From CAWCJL01 sp963795775 (GTDB lineage Bacteria > Acidobacteriota > Terriglobia > Terriglobales > Acidobacteriaceae), in NCBI GenBank assembly GCA_963795775.1, contig CAWCJL010000002.1, positions 682,001-746,000 of the forward strand: DNA of 64,000 bases, in the 5' to 3' direction. Shown here one piece after another: positions 8,901 to 19,587 of the stretch. The notes beneath the pieces are model-generated. The model did no database searches, was not told the origin of the DNA, and was given only the letters and a program-made list of their open reading frames with translations. How positions within the stretch are numbered: the first letter of the stretch is position 1; each line of letters opens with the position of its first letter. Position numbers and translations under genes: made by a program.

Positions 8901-9518
8901 CTATTCGGGAGTTTTGGGTGCCCCTCCCCGGGTTTCCCAATTCGCAACTTTGGCGACATCCTCGATGGCCGAAAGGTTCGGTCTCCCATTTTTTGCAACC
9001 AAGCCGAAGGTGGCGGCGCGCTGAGTCAGCCATTTCTTGCAGGCAGCCTTCGGAGTTGTCCCGCGGAGTAGACGAGGATCAGAGGTTACCGCGCTGTGCG
9101 CCGAGTTTGCCGCATGGAGCTTGAAGGAATAGTGAGGATTTTTCTTGTCAAGGTATGCTGGGCGGTCTGGCTCACCGGAAATCTCTGGGTTGTTCGGAAA
9201 GAAGAGGGGCGGAAAGAGTGCGTTGCGAGATTCGAGCCATGCTCGCACGTCTGCGAATAGCACAGTGGAGTTCCAGATGTCGATATTTGCTGGCGTGTCA
9301 TCCGTTTCACGCCTGCGGTAAACAACCGTTGCAGCGAGGCGCTTACGGTGAATATCCAGACAGAGTTGTGTCGATAGCGTCTCGAATCCCTCTACAGCAT
9401 GGGAGTTCTGTGCCCACTTCTCAGGGTCTTTTCCTAATATCAGCAGAGCTGCATTTCCGACGCTCAATTCGGTGACACCTCGCCAGATTGTGAATGGCTG
9501 GATCGGTACCGGTTCCAT
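8901..9518 (-). CDS. Conserved hypothetical protein of mobile elements
   Basis: A 205-residue soluble protein with ATG start and a strong AAGGAG ribosome binding site. No enzyme motif is visible. The last 60 residues (TPKAACKKWLTQRAATFGL then a charged stretch and VANWETRGGAPKTP) look like the C-terminus of small proteins that sit next to AlpA and primase genes on integrative elements. It is the first gene of the minus-strand module that continues into alpA and the primase genes after a gap of about 250 bp. Function unknown. Confidence 0.7.
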   Translation of the reverse strand: MEPVPIQPFTIWRGVTELSVGNAALLILGKDPEKWAQNSHAVEGFETLSTQLCLDIHRKRLAATVVYRRRETDDTPANIDIWNSTVLFADVRAWLESRNALFPPLFFPNNPEISGEPDRPAYLDKKNPHYSFKLHAANSAHSAVTSDPRLLRGTTPKAACKKWLTQRAATFGLVAKNGRPNLSAIEDVAKVANWETRGGAPKTPE

Positions 9519-9933
9519 GGGGATCTCCTTGGGTTAAAGTGCTACGGAAGCCCGACCCATTGCCTTCGGGAAACCGGTACGCGGCATCGGAGCAGCCGGA
9601 TTGTGCCCAGCGCTCCGATGCTGATCTTGGTCCGAACACGAAGGGGTGGAGATCTGAATCCGATGCTAACCGGACTCGGTAATCGCCGGTTCGGTTACTT
9701 CCGTATGCACTAGGTTACACAAGAACGCGGTCGTATTGGGCTCTTGATGGAACACTCTGGACAAAATATAAAAGCAGCGCTGAGGAAAGGTCGCGAGAAA
9801 AGCCGAGAAGAGGGATGCAAGGGGAAACTTGGGACTCCACGGTCCTGCTCATATGGGGTCGCATGAGGGCTACACGTTGATGTGGCTTGCCTAGACGGAC
9901 CGGAGGACGAAGTACATGAGAAGAAAACAAAGG

Positions 9934-10180
9934 GGAACTGCTGCAACAACTCCTGCGTCACTGCCCCAAATCCGTAACCGTGATCGGGCATGCCGCGACA
10001 GCGCTCGGGATTTCTCGAAGCAGCTCGCATGAGCCCGGCAAGAACTCGGCATGGTATCCGTCAGGCATGGGTCGGTGCGGAAGGAACGTGGGAGTTGCAG
10101 CTGCCCGCCGGCTCAAACGCTGCTCCATTGATGCCGAAATAATCTCCAACCAGCCGAATAATGAGTTCCGGCGAGATGGA
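9934..10180 (-). pseudogene. Possible decayed DnaA C-terminal (HTH) domain
   Basis: One frame gives ISPELIIRLVGDYFGI (10115-10180), like the first helix of DnaA domain IV. A second frame about 100 bp downstream gives NPERCRGMPDHGYGFGAV (roughly 9950-10010), resembling the domain's PEIGRAFGGRDHSTV signature. The segment between is out of frame with both. Stand-alone DnaA_C proteins exist on mobile elements, so this is read as a broken copy. The match is weak and by eye. Confidence 0.35.
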
Positions 10181-11482
10181 AACACGTTCCTGGCGCGAGT
10201 GTTCCCGGAGAAGAAGGGCGGGAGAGCGGAGGCCGGCGCACGCCTGACTCGACAGGCTGGGCATGTAACAAGCTGGGCACTCCTGATATGCCTACGAGCG
10301 CCGGCATCTCGCCATGCCCCAACCCTAACCTGTTCCAGTCGTAATGCCTGGCGTTCTCAGAATGGCTTGCATATAAGCAAGAGCTCTTCCTATGAGGGCC
10401 TCGGAGCTTGCCGGAAATAGGTGGACGGCAGTTTGCAATCGTGCAGCTCACCTCGCCGCAGTCCAGGCAAGCCGACGAGAGGTTGAGCCCCGGAAGATTC
10501 CTTTAAGAAGGGGTTGAAGAGATCGGTTGGAGGCGTTGGGGGCTGATGGACACTCCTCGAAAATCTGCGCATAAGCTGAGCAGTTCATGAAAGGGCAGAT
10601 TTGCAGCCGAAGCACGACCGTCAGCCGCGAATCACACGAGGAGGAGAATTTGAATAGACTTTCTGTACGTCCTGTTTTCAAATCGCCAAAGGCGCAACGG
10701 CCTCGGATCATACGAAACACGCTACAGATTCCAGCTTGGCATCCCCGATCACAGCCTCCGCGCGTTTGCAATCCACGCCCATACACGAACAATTCGAGCA
10801 CTGCTTCCAATGGGCTCTTCACGTCCGGTGCTGGGCGAAACAGTGCGTCTTTTGTGTCCGTCAGATCCGCCCTGGCACGATACTAATTTGGACTAGGCGA
10901 CGTCGTACCCTGTTCGCGTCCGCATCGGCTACGGCAAGCCACGCGCCAGCTACACCATGGGGAGTATGCCTGGGACGGCGGCCTCTTGGCCAGTTCGGCC
11001 CGCAATGTAGGCCACCTCACGTCTAATGAGAGAATATTGCAGATTTAGAGTTTGCCTCCATCCGCGATTGTCGCGAGAGCGGTCGGCAACCGCGAGCGTA
11101 GTCTCTCCGGCATCTCTACTAATGCGGATGAGATCGAGGTCTGACCATCCATAGTCGGAGGAGGCTGACAAAGAAGTATGGTGCGGTGTGCTCGCAAGGT
11201 CGCGCTGTAATGTCACGGTGGAGATTGCAGCTTCTGGAACTGGCTGGTCGCCGTGGGGGTTAGCGCCAGCACGCGCAGCGTACCCTTGCGCTGTGCTCTC
11301 TCGCTAGTAAGGCTGAAAACGTCGTTCGTTCCCGCGAAAACCTGGACTCCCTGCACCCGATCCGGACGGGTGAGCACCTGGAGAAAGACCCTGCCTTGGG
11401 TCGTGTTCAGATCGGGGTTCTGGTCCGCTACCGCGGTCACATGCTCCTCTCCTGATCGGGCCGAAAGCCCCAGCCGCCGACT
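10181..11482. other. Stretch without convincing genes inside the island
   Basis: Open frames overlap on both strands but none has a recognisable domain. The best coding candidate is a 75-residue minus-strand frame at 11213-11440 (RVFLQVLTRPDRVQGVQVF... ), whose third codon positions are GC-rich; it may be the end of a broken gene. A plus-strand frame with AGGAGGAG before a TTG near 10650 has no known match. Most likely decayed cargo between replication module and integrase. Confidence 0.45.
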
Positions 11483-12775
11483 TCATTCGCAAATTTCGCC
11501 TTTGATCGCAACCGTCAGAGCTTTTCGCCATGGATAGCGCACACTTGAGGAGGGGATGCCAGCTGTGGCTGCCAACCTCTTGCTTGTCGGGACAGCCGAG
11601 TGGTTAGAGAGCTGCGTAAGCTCCAGGAAATCCGCCCATTCTTGCATCATCTTCGCTCGCCCGTTCAAGTGAAGGGCGTGGTTGTAAGCAGCGCTAACCG
11701 CGTTTCTTGGCGCATGAGCCAGTTGCAACTCTATGTGCTCGTGTGGATAGCCCTGCTCATGCAGAATGGTGGAGGCAAGACCGCGAAAGCCATGCCCTGT
11801 CATCCGGCCCTTATATCCCATCCGCTCTAGGCCCTTGAGCACGGTATTGTTGCTCATGGGTTTGCAGTTGCTACGCTCCCCGGGGAATACCCAGTCCTGT
11901 CCACCTGTAAGGTCGCGCAGGGAAAAGAGCAGTTCCAGTGCTTGTCTTGAAAGCGGCACTATATGAGGCGTGCGCATCTTCATTCGCTCGGCAGGAATAT
12001 CCCAGCGCCCGGCTTCCAGATCGAACTCACACCACTTCGCGTTGATCAACTCGCTTGTCCGGACAAATGTCAGGGCTAGTAGCTTGATCCCCAAGCGGGT
12101 CAGATGGCGACCAGGGTAAATCTCAATTTGCCTCAGGAGCTTCGGGAGTTCCCTCGCGTCAATGCGGGCGTAGTTAGCCTTTCGTCTTGTTTTCAGAACA
12201 TCACTAGGACGGATTTCGCTGGCCGGATTGCGTTTGCAATACCCGTGCGCTATGCCATACCGAAAGATCTGGCCGGTGGTCTCCAGAGCACGCTTGGCGA
12301 CGTCCCTAGCGCCGCGATTCTCAATCTCCTTAACCATGGTTACCAATTCCGGAGCCTCGATCTCAGAAATCTGGCGGCCCCCGAGAGCTGGAAGGATGTT
12401 GGCTGCTATGCGACGCCGAGTCGAATCCACGTGGCGCGGGCTCTTCCCCTCTTGCCAGTGCTGCAGCCATTTTTCCGTTACACTCGAAAGCGAATTCTCC
12501 GCAGCGGTTTTATCGGCTTTCCGCTGAGCCATCGGATCCGTCCCCGAAGCGAGCAGCTTACGGGCTTGCATGTGCCGCTCCCTCGCAAGTGCCAGAGACA
12601 CGTCCGGGTATTTGCCCAAGCTCATGAGCTTTTCCTTGCGGTCGAACACATAGGCCCAGCGCCACAGCCTGCCCCCAGACGGAGTCACCCAGAGGTATAG
12701 CCCCCCGCTGTCGCTCATCCTGTATGCCTTATTGCTCGGCTTCGCCTTCTTGATCGCAATGTCCGATAGCCCCAT
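11483..12775 (-). CDS. Tyrosine site-specific integrase (DUF4102 arm domain, P4/CP4-57 type)
   Basis: A 430-residue integrase. Residues 1-90 are the DUF4102 arm-binding domain (DSGGLYLWVTPSGGRLWRW, LGKYPDVSLALAR); the SAM-like core-binding domain follows, then the catalytic domain with Arg in TSELINAKW, HGFR, LAHAPRN and the tyrosine in AAYNHAL. A C-terminal tail of about 45 residues after the usual QEWADFL end is unusual. The start is the ATG at 12775. It catalyses integration and excision of the element and lies 180 bp from the 3' end of tRNA-Ser, the normal position for this integrase group. Confidence 0.93.
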   Translation of the reverse strand: MGLSDIAIKKAKPSNKAYRMSDSGGLYLWVTPSGGRLWRWAYVFDRKEKLMSLGKYPDVSLALARERHMQARKLLASGTDPMAQRKADKTAAENSLSSVTEKWLQHWQEGKSPRHVDSTRRRIAANILPALGGRQISEIEAPELVTMVKEIENRGARDVAKRALETTGQIFRYGIAHGYCKRNPASEIRPSDVLKTRRKANYARIDARELPKLLRQIEIYPGRHLTRLGIKLLALTFVRTSELINAKWCEFDLEAGRWDIPAERMKMRTPHIVPLSRQALELLFSLRDLTGGQDWVFPGERSNCKPMSNNTVLKGLERMGYKGRMTGHGFRGLASTILHEQGYPHEHIELQLAHAPRNAVSAAYNHALHLNGRAKMMQEWADFLELTQLSNHSAVPTSKRLAATAGIPSSSVRYPWRKALTVAIKGEICE

Positions 12776-12801
12776 CGCCTACGCCCCCCTGCTTTCAAAA
12801 G

Positions 12802-12842
12802 TACCCCCGCTCTCGGAACACAATACCCCCTAATGTACCCCC
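12802..12842. repeat. Three TACCCCC repeats between integrase and tRNA (candidate arm-type sites)
   Basis: TACCCCC occurs at 12802-12808, 12824-12830 and 12836-12842, all in the same direction, in the 180 bp between the integrase start and the attachment tRNA. Integrases with an arm-binding domain recognise short repeated arm sites in exactly this place; the repeats may also affect integrase transcription. Function is inferred. Confidence 0.45.
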
Positions 12843-12955
12843 GCGCAATTATGGATTCCATCAAACTATCTGGGACGCCAAGAGACAAAAAGTCCTATAA
12901 GTCAAATGGTTGGCGCGTTTCATTGGATTTCCTGAGACTCTCTTGAGCGAGTAGA

Positions 12956-13045
12956 TGGCGGAGGGAGAGGGATTCGAACCCCCGTTACCCGTTAGGGTAA
13001 AGCGGTTTTCAAGACCGCCTGTTTCAACCGCTCACACATCCCTCC
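12956..13045 (-). tRNA. tRNA-Ser (UGA anticodon)
   Basis: A 90-nt class II tRNA on the minus strand. The acceptor stem is GGAGGGA paired with TCCCTCC, followed by discriminator G and an encoded CCA (12956-12958). The anticodon stem GCGGT/ACCGC encloses CTTGAAA, anticodon TGA at 13009-13011. The long variable arm (ACCC...GGGT) and T-loop GGTTCGAATCC are clear. Its 3' end faces the integrase and is the inferred attachment site of the island. I found no second copy of the 3' end, so the other junction is probably outside the window. Confidence 0.95.
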
Positions 13046-13110
13046 GCGGCGGGAATGCGGCTGCTTTGGTCATTGTACTGCGCAGCCGCGCACGGGTCAG
13101 CGAACCTGTC

Positions 13111-14025
13111 TCAAAAAGCTCCGCCCGCTCCATCCAGCACCGCATCGGCGATCGCCGCCGCTTCCACCGCTGGGCGCACATCGTGTACGCGAACTATCTC
13201 CGCGCCAGCCAGAATGGCCGCCGTTACAGCTGCCAGCGTCGCCGGTCCGCGTGCTTCCGGTGGCGCATCCACGCCGCCATACAACGGCCGCAGGGTACGC
13301 CCGAGAAAGGCTTTGCGCGAGACCCCGGCGAGCAGCGGATGCCCCAGGCTCCGCAGTTCGCGCAGACCCGCAAGCAGCGGGTAGTTGTTGTCGAAGGCCT
13401 TGCCGAAGCCGAAGCCCGGGTCCAGCACCACACGCTGCGGAGCGATGCCCGCCAGGGTCGCCGCCCGCAGCCGCTCGCTAAGCTCCCTGCGCACCAGCGG
13501 TAACACCTCCGAAGCCGCCAGTGGCGGCAGCGACCTCCACTCCTCCGGCCGCCCCCGTGTATGCATCAGCACCACACCGCACTGCTCCGCCGCGCATACC
13601 GATGCCATCTCCGGATCCCACAGAAAGCCACTCACGTCATTAATGATTTCGACCCCGGCGCGCAACGCCGCGCGCGCGGTCGCGCCACGATAGGTATCGC
13701 AGGAAAGCACGGCTCCGGGTATCGCGCGCAGCACGCCTTCGATCACCGGCAGCACGCGGTCCTGCTCTTCCGTGCTTTCTAGCGTCAGGCGTACGCCAGG
13801 ACGCGTTGACTCGCCGCCAACATCGACAATCGCCGCGCCCGCCGCAAACATCGCAAGCGCCGCATCCACGGCCGCTTCCGGCGAACGGAGCCGGCCACCA
13901 TCGGAGAACGAATCCGGCGTCGCGTTGAGCACGCCCATCACGCGCGTGGTGCGCCCCAGCGACAGAACACGGCTACGCAATTGCCACGCGAAGTCCGGGC
14001 GCATTGTGAAAGGCGAAGAACTCAT
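13111..14025 (-). CDS. folP: Dihydropteroate synthase
   Basis: A 304-residue TIM-barrel enzyme that joins p-aminobenzoate to dihydropterin pyrophosphate in folate synthesis, in the cytoplasm. Signatures are VMGVLNATPDSFSDGGR near residue 30, GGESTRPG near 70, a DVSGF strand and the C-terminal RVHDV. The start ATG follows GGGGAG. It is divergent from fabD with 121 bp between them. Length and motifs are normal for the family. Confidence 0.95.
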   Translation of the reverse strand: MSSSPFTMRPDFAWQLRSRVLSLGRTTRVMGVLNATPDSFSDGGRLRSPEAAVDAALAMFAAGAAIVDVGGESTRPGVRLTLESTEEQDRVLPVIEGVLRAIPGAVLSCDTYRGATARAALRAGVEIINDVSGFLWDPEMASVCAAEQCGVVLMHTRGRPEEWRSLPPLAASEVLPLVRRELSERLRAATLAGIAPQRVVLDPGFGFGKAFDNNYPLLAGLRELRSLGHPLLAGVSRKAFLGRTLRPLYGGVDAPPEARGPATLAAVTAAILAGAEIVRVHDVRPAVEAAAIADAVLDGAGGAF

Positions 14026-14146
14026 CTATCTCCCCAAGGCGCTCGCATGTATGCAGCCATGCGCTGGCCGGAGCGGAATTTCTCATGCCCCGCAACATCT
14101 GCAATGGTGCCCGCCGCAGCCGCTATCTGCGAGAATACCGACTGGC

Positions 14147-15085
14147 ATGAGCACTCCCAAAATCGCTTTTCTCTTTCCCGGCCAAGGCTCCCAGTCCGTA
14201 GGCATGGGCCGCGAACTCGCACAGCACTTCACCGTCGCACGCCAGGTGTTCGATGAGGCGGACCGCGCGCTTGGCTACTCGCTGTCGCAGCTTTGTTTTG
14301 AAGGCCCGGCCGAGCAACTCAAACAGACCGAGTTCACACAGCCGGCCATCTTCGCCGTCTCCATTGCGGCGTATCGCGTGCTCGCCCAGCGCGGCATCGA
14401 ACCGCAGTTCGTGGCCGGCCACTCGCTCGGCGAGTATTCCGCCGCAGTAGCCGCCGGAGTAATGGACTTCGCGGACGCCATTCGTGCTCTGCGCTCGCGC
14501 GGTCAGTTCATGCAGGAAGCCGTGCCGGAAGGCCAGGGCGCCATGGCAGCCGTGCTCGGCCTCGCTGCCGACGCGGTGGAGAAAGCGTGCGACAGCGCGC
14601 ACGATGAAACCAAGGAAGTCGTGTCGCCCGCAAACCTCAACGCGCCGGAGCAGATCGTGATCTCGGGAATGACCCGTGGCGTGGCTCGTGCCTCGGAGCT
14701 GGCAAAAGAAGCCGGCGCGAAGAAGGTCGTGCCCCTGCAGGTCTCCGCCCCCTTCCATTGCGCGCTCATGCAGCCTGCGCAGGATCGCCTCGCCGTGGTG
14801 CTGCGCGACCTCACTTTCCATGATCCCCGGTTTCCCATCATCGCCAACGTGACAGTCGACCGCGTGACCAGCGGCGGCAAGGAACGCGACTTGCTCATCC
14901 AGCAGGTCACTGCCCCGGTTCGCTGGGTGGAATCCATGCGCACACTCATCGATGCCGGCGTGACCGAATTCGTGGAAGTGGGCCCGGGCAAAGTGCTCTC
15001 CGGCCTTATGCGGCAGATTGACCGCGGTCAGAGGTGCGTCAACGTGGAAGATCCCGCCTCGCTGGAGAAGGCCCTCGCCGGTTGA
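14147..15085 (+). CDS. fabD: Malonyl-CoA:ACP transacylase
   Basis: A 312-residue enzyme that loads malonate onto acyl carrier protein for fatty acid synthesis. It starts FLFPGQGSQ, carries the active-site GHSLGEYSA (Ser93), the catalytic His in SAPFHCALM and the C-terminal EVGPGKVLSGL. The frame is open for 125 codons upstream, but the family N-terminus fixes the ATG at 14147. acpP and fabF lie far away (42-44 kb), so the fab genes are not one operon here. A glycosyltransferase follows after 34 bp. Confidence 0.95.
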   Translation: MSTPKIAFLFPGQGSQSVGMGRELAQHFTVARQVFDEADRALGYSLSQLCFEGPAEQLKQTEFTQPAIFAVSIAAYRVLAQRGIEPQFVAGHSLGEYSAAVAAGVMDFADAIRALRSRGQFMQEAVPEGQGAMAAVLGLAADAVEKACDSAHDETKEVVSPANLNAPEQIVISGMTRGVARASELAKEAGAKKVVPLQVSAPFHCALMQPAQDRLAVVLRDLTFHDPRFPIIANVTVDRVTSGGKERDLLIQQVTAPVRWVESMRTLIDAGVTEFVEVGPGKVLSGLMRQIDRGQRCVNVEDPASLEKALAG

Positions 15086-15119
15086 TCGAGCGCCCGCACC
15101 ACATGCGCAGCAATGGGCC

Positions 15120-16259
15120 ATGAGAATCCTCCACGTCATCTCGTCCGCACAGGCCAGCGGCGGCGGTCCCATCGAGGCCGTGCGCCTGCTGTGCGAAGCG
15201 CATGCGCGTTCGGGGCACACCTCCGCGCTCGCCACGCTCGACGACGCAGCCCATCCACCGCCCTTCGCTTTCCCGCTGTATGCGCTCGGCCCGGGCGGCA
15301 CGCGCTACGGCTACGCGCCGCGCCTCCGGCAATGGCTGCGTGAGTACGGGCAGCAGTTCGATCTCGTGCTCGTGCATGGCCTATGGCAGTACCACAGCCT
15401 GGCAGTGTGGCAGGCGCTGCGCCGGACACGCACGCCCTACTACGTCTTCCCCCATGGCATGCTTGACCCCTGGTTCAAGCTCCAGTATCCGCGCAAGCAC
15501 CTGAAGAAGTGGCTCTACTGGCCCTGGGCGGATTACCGCGTGCTGCGCGATGCGCGCGCCGTCCTCTTTACCTGCGAAGAAGAGAAGCTGCTTGCGCCGC
15601 AATCGTTCAGGCTCTATCGCGCAAACGCCGTCGTCACCGGACTGGGCACCGCCGCGCCCGTCGAGGACCTGGTCGCCGCACGTCGTCATTTCCTAGCGCA
15701 GTTTCCCTCGCTTGCCGGCCGACGCCTCGCGCTTTTCATGGGTCGCCTTCATCCCAAGAAGGGCTGCGACCTCCTGCTTCACGCCTTCGCCCAAACACTG
15801 GCGCATGACCCGGCATGGCGGCTGGTGATGGCCGGGCCCGACCAGGTGGGCTGGCAGAAGGAACTCGCCCAGCTTGCTGGCACGCTTGGGATCGCCGACC
15901 GTTTCGTCTGGACAGGAATGCTGACCGGAGCAGCGAAATGGGGCGCGCTCTCCGCCGCCGAAGTGTTCGTGCTGCCTTCGCACCAGGAAAACTTCGGCAT
16001 CGCCGTCGCTGAAGCGCTGGCCTGCTCCACGCCGGTGCTCATCTCGCGCCAGGTGAATATCTGGCGCGAGGTAAACGAGGCCGGCGCCGGCCTCATCGCA
16101 GACGACACTCTGCCCGGCACGGCCGACCTGCTGCGCCGCTGGCGTGACCTGGCCGCTGCTGAACAACTCCGCATGCGGGAACGCGCACTCGCATGCTTCC
16201 GCGAGCACTTTGATATCGAACACACCGCCGCACGCATTCTGGATCTGGTCAGCGGTTAG
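15120..16259 (+). CDS. GT4-family glycosyltransferase
   Basis: A 379-residue GT-B enzyme. The N-terminus MRILHVISSAQASGGGP carries the glycine-rich acceptor-side loop, and the C-terminal half has FMGRLHPKKGCDLLL, VMAGPD and the E-x7-E type motif in HQENFGIAVAEALACSTPVL. It would transfer a sugar from a nucleotide donor to a lipid or polysaccharide acceptor; the substrate cannot be read. The ATG at 15120 is chosen because the Rossmann strand starts at once. It is 34 bp after fabD and convergent with the peptidase gene. Confidence 0.88.
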   Translation: MRILHVISSAQASGGGPIEAVRLLCEAHARSGHTSALATLDDAAHPPPFAFPLYALGPGGTRYGYAPRLRQWLREYGQQFDLVLVHGLWQYHSLAVWQALRRTRTPYYVFPHGMLDPWFKLQYPRKHLKKWLYWPWADYRVLRDARAVLFTCEEEKLLAPQSFRLYRANAVVTGLGTAAPVEDLVAARRHFLAQFPSLAGRRLALFMGRLHPKKGCDLLLHAFAQTLAHDPAWRLVMAGPDQVGWQKELAQLAGTLGIADRFVWTGMLTGAAKWGALSAAEVFVLPSHQENFGIAVAEALACSTPVLISRQVNIWREVNEAGAGLIADDTLPGTADLLRRWRDLAAAEQLRMRERALACFREHFDIEHTAARILDLVSG

Positions 16260-16282
16260 CTTCGGCACGCAGGCGGTCGGGG

Positions 16283-18430
<2,148 letters not shown>

Positions 18431-18486
18431 CCCTGCTCCCCCTGCATCTTCGCCAGGACCTGTGCACCTTGAACTGACCTGCACCT

Positions 18487-19020
18487 TTAACACGAATGAA
18501 GCGGTTCTGTCGCAGCACGTTTCCAGAAGCCGTAAGTGCGCTCAGTGATGTTGCTCCGCCCGCCGCGGTTCTCCTCCGCGTACAGCTCCGCCAGCGCCTG
18601 CCAAAACGCCTGCGCTTCCGCCTCAAGCCCCAGCACCCGCAACGAACGCAGCATGCGCGTCAGGCGAAGGTGGTTGTGATTGCCGGGATTGAGCCAGTTG
18701 CGCGCATGCGCCGCAAACTCCGGCCCGCGCTCGATCGCACCCTCCTCCCACTCGACAAAGCCGTAGAACCGCAGCATGCGCGCGAACGCAGTACGCAGCC
18801 GCTCCTGCATCGCCGGCGTGGCGCGGAACATGGCAATGTCCTCCGGCGTCAGCACCGGCGCGTAAGGATTCGCGCCGCTCGGCTCCGGCAGGGGAAAGCA
18901 CCACTGGATGTAGTCGTGTACATCTTCCAGTCGCCGGTCCGGCCACCCCAGAATCTCGTCCAGCTTTCGGCCCGCGCCATCGCGGCCCGTGCCGCTGTAA
19001 AAGTCCGTTATCGCACTCAT
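18487..19020 (-). CDS. OGFr (opioid growth factor receptor) domain protein
   Basis: A 177-residue soluble protein nearly all made of the OGFr conserved domain: FYSGTGRDG, then HDYIQWCFPLPEPSGANPYA, PVLTPEDIAMFR, and a helical C-terminal half. In eukaryotes the domain belongs to the zeta-opioid receptor; bacterial members have no known role. It ends 56 bp before the peptidase gene on the same strand and may share its transcript. No signal peptide is seen. Confidence 0.88.
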   Translation of the reverse strand: MSAITDFYSGTGRDGAGRKLDEILGWPDRRLEDVHDYIQWCFPLPEPSGANPYAPVLTPEDIAMFRATPAMQERLRTAFARMLRFYGFVEWEEGAIERGPEFAAHARNWLNPGNHNHLRLTRMLRSLRVLGLEAEAQAFWQALAELYAEENRGGRSNITERTYGFWKRAATEPLHSC

Positions 19021-19083
19021 GATGAAGGAATCCGTTTTACATCAAGCGAGAAGTCATGGTGCAGGTTAAGGCGGAAGGGGTTA

Positions 19084-19587
19084 TCAGTCCGGCAGCCGAG
19101 GCGCCTGGAAACCGCCCGCATGCGTGGCCTCGAAATACCGTCCGCAGCGGCCCAGCAGCAGCGTGCTCGGATCTTTGACGATTACGGTGTCAAACACCGT
19201 GAACTCCGTCCCCTCCGCACCGCTGGTCGGCGTGATCACTTCAATGCTCGACCCGCGCAGCCCCAGGTGCTTGAACGCTGCTTCGGAGCCGCCAAGATAC
19301 TTCTGCGTGAACTGTGCCGCTGTCAGCGTGGTCACCGTGGGCTGGGCATCATCCATGCCGCGCCCTTCCAGCATCAGCGTGTGATCGCCGATCGTGACCT
19401 TCGCGCCTTTCGGCAGATTGGGCAGGGCTCCTCCACACTGTGCCGCACTCCCCGGCACGTCGAGTTTGCGCACCACCTTCCACGTGCCCTGCACGCCCGC
19501 AGGGAACACGTCGGCCAGCAGCGCCGGGGCGGCGCTTGTCAATATCGCAATTGCCACTGCCACACATTTCTGCTTCACACGCCTCAT
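19084..19587 (-). CDS. Secreted hypothetical protein, coupled to ligA
   Basis: A 167-residue protein with a signal peptide (VAVAIAILTSAAPALLADV). The mature part begins GTWKVVRKLDVP and reads as a small beta-rich fold with three cysteines, lipocalin-like in pattern but without a recognised signature. Its ATG overlaps the ligA stop codon (ATGA, 19584-19587), so it is translated with ligA, although a functional link between the two is not evident. Confidence 0.75.
   Translation of the reverse strand: MRRVKQKCVAVAIAILTSAAPALLADVFPAGVQGTWKVVRKLDVPGSAAQCGGALPNLPKGAKVTIGDHTLMLEGRGMDDAQPTVTTLTAAQFTQKYLGGSEAAFKHLGLRGSSIEVITPTSGAEGTEFTVFDTVIVKDPSTLLLGRCGRYFEATHAGGFQAPRLPD

Noticed and set aside
9980..10420. 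146-codon plus-strand frame in the island
   Set aside because: No domain, no ribosome site, and it overlaps the DnaA-like remnant on the other strand.
13772..14146. 125-codon N-terminal extension of fabD
   Set aside because: It overlaps folP on the other strand and does not match the family N-terminus FLFPGQGSQ, which begins right after the ATG at 14147.
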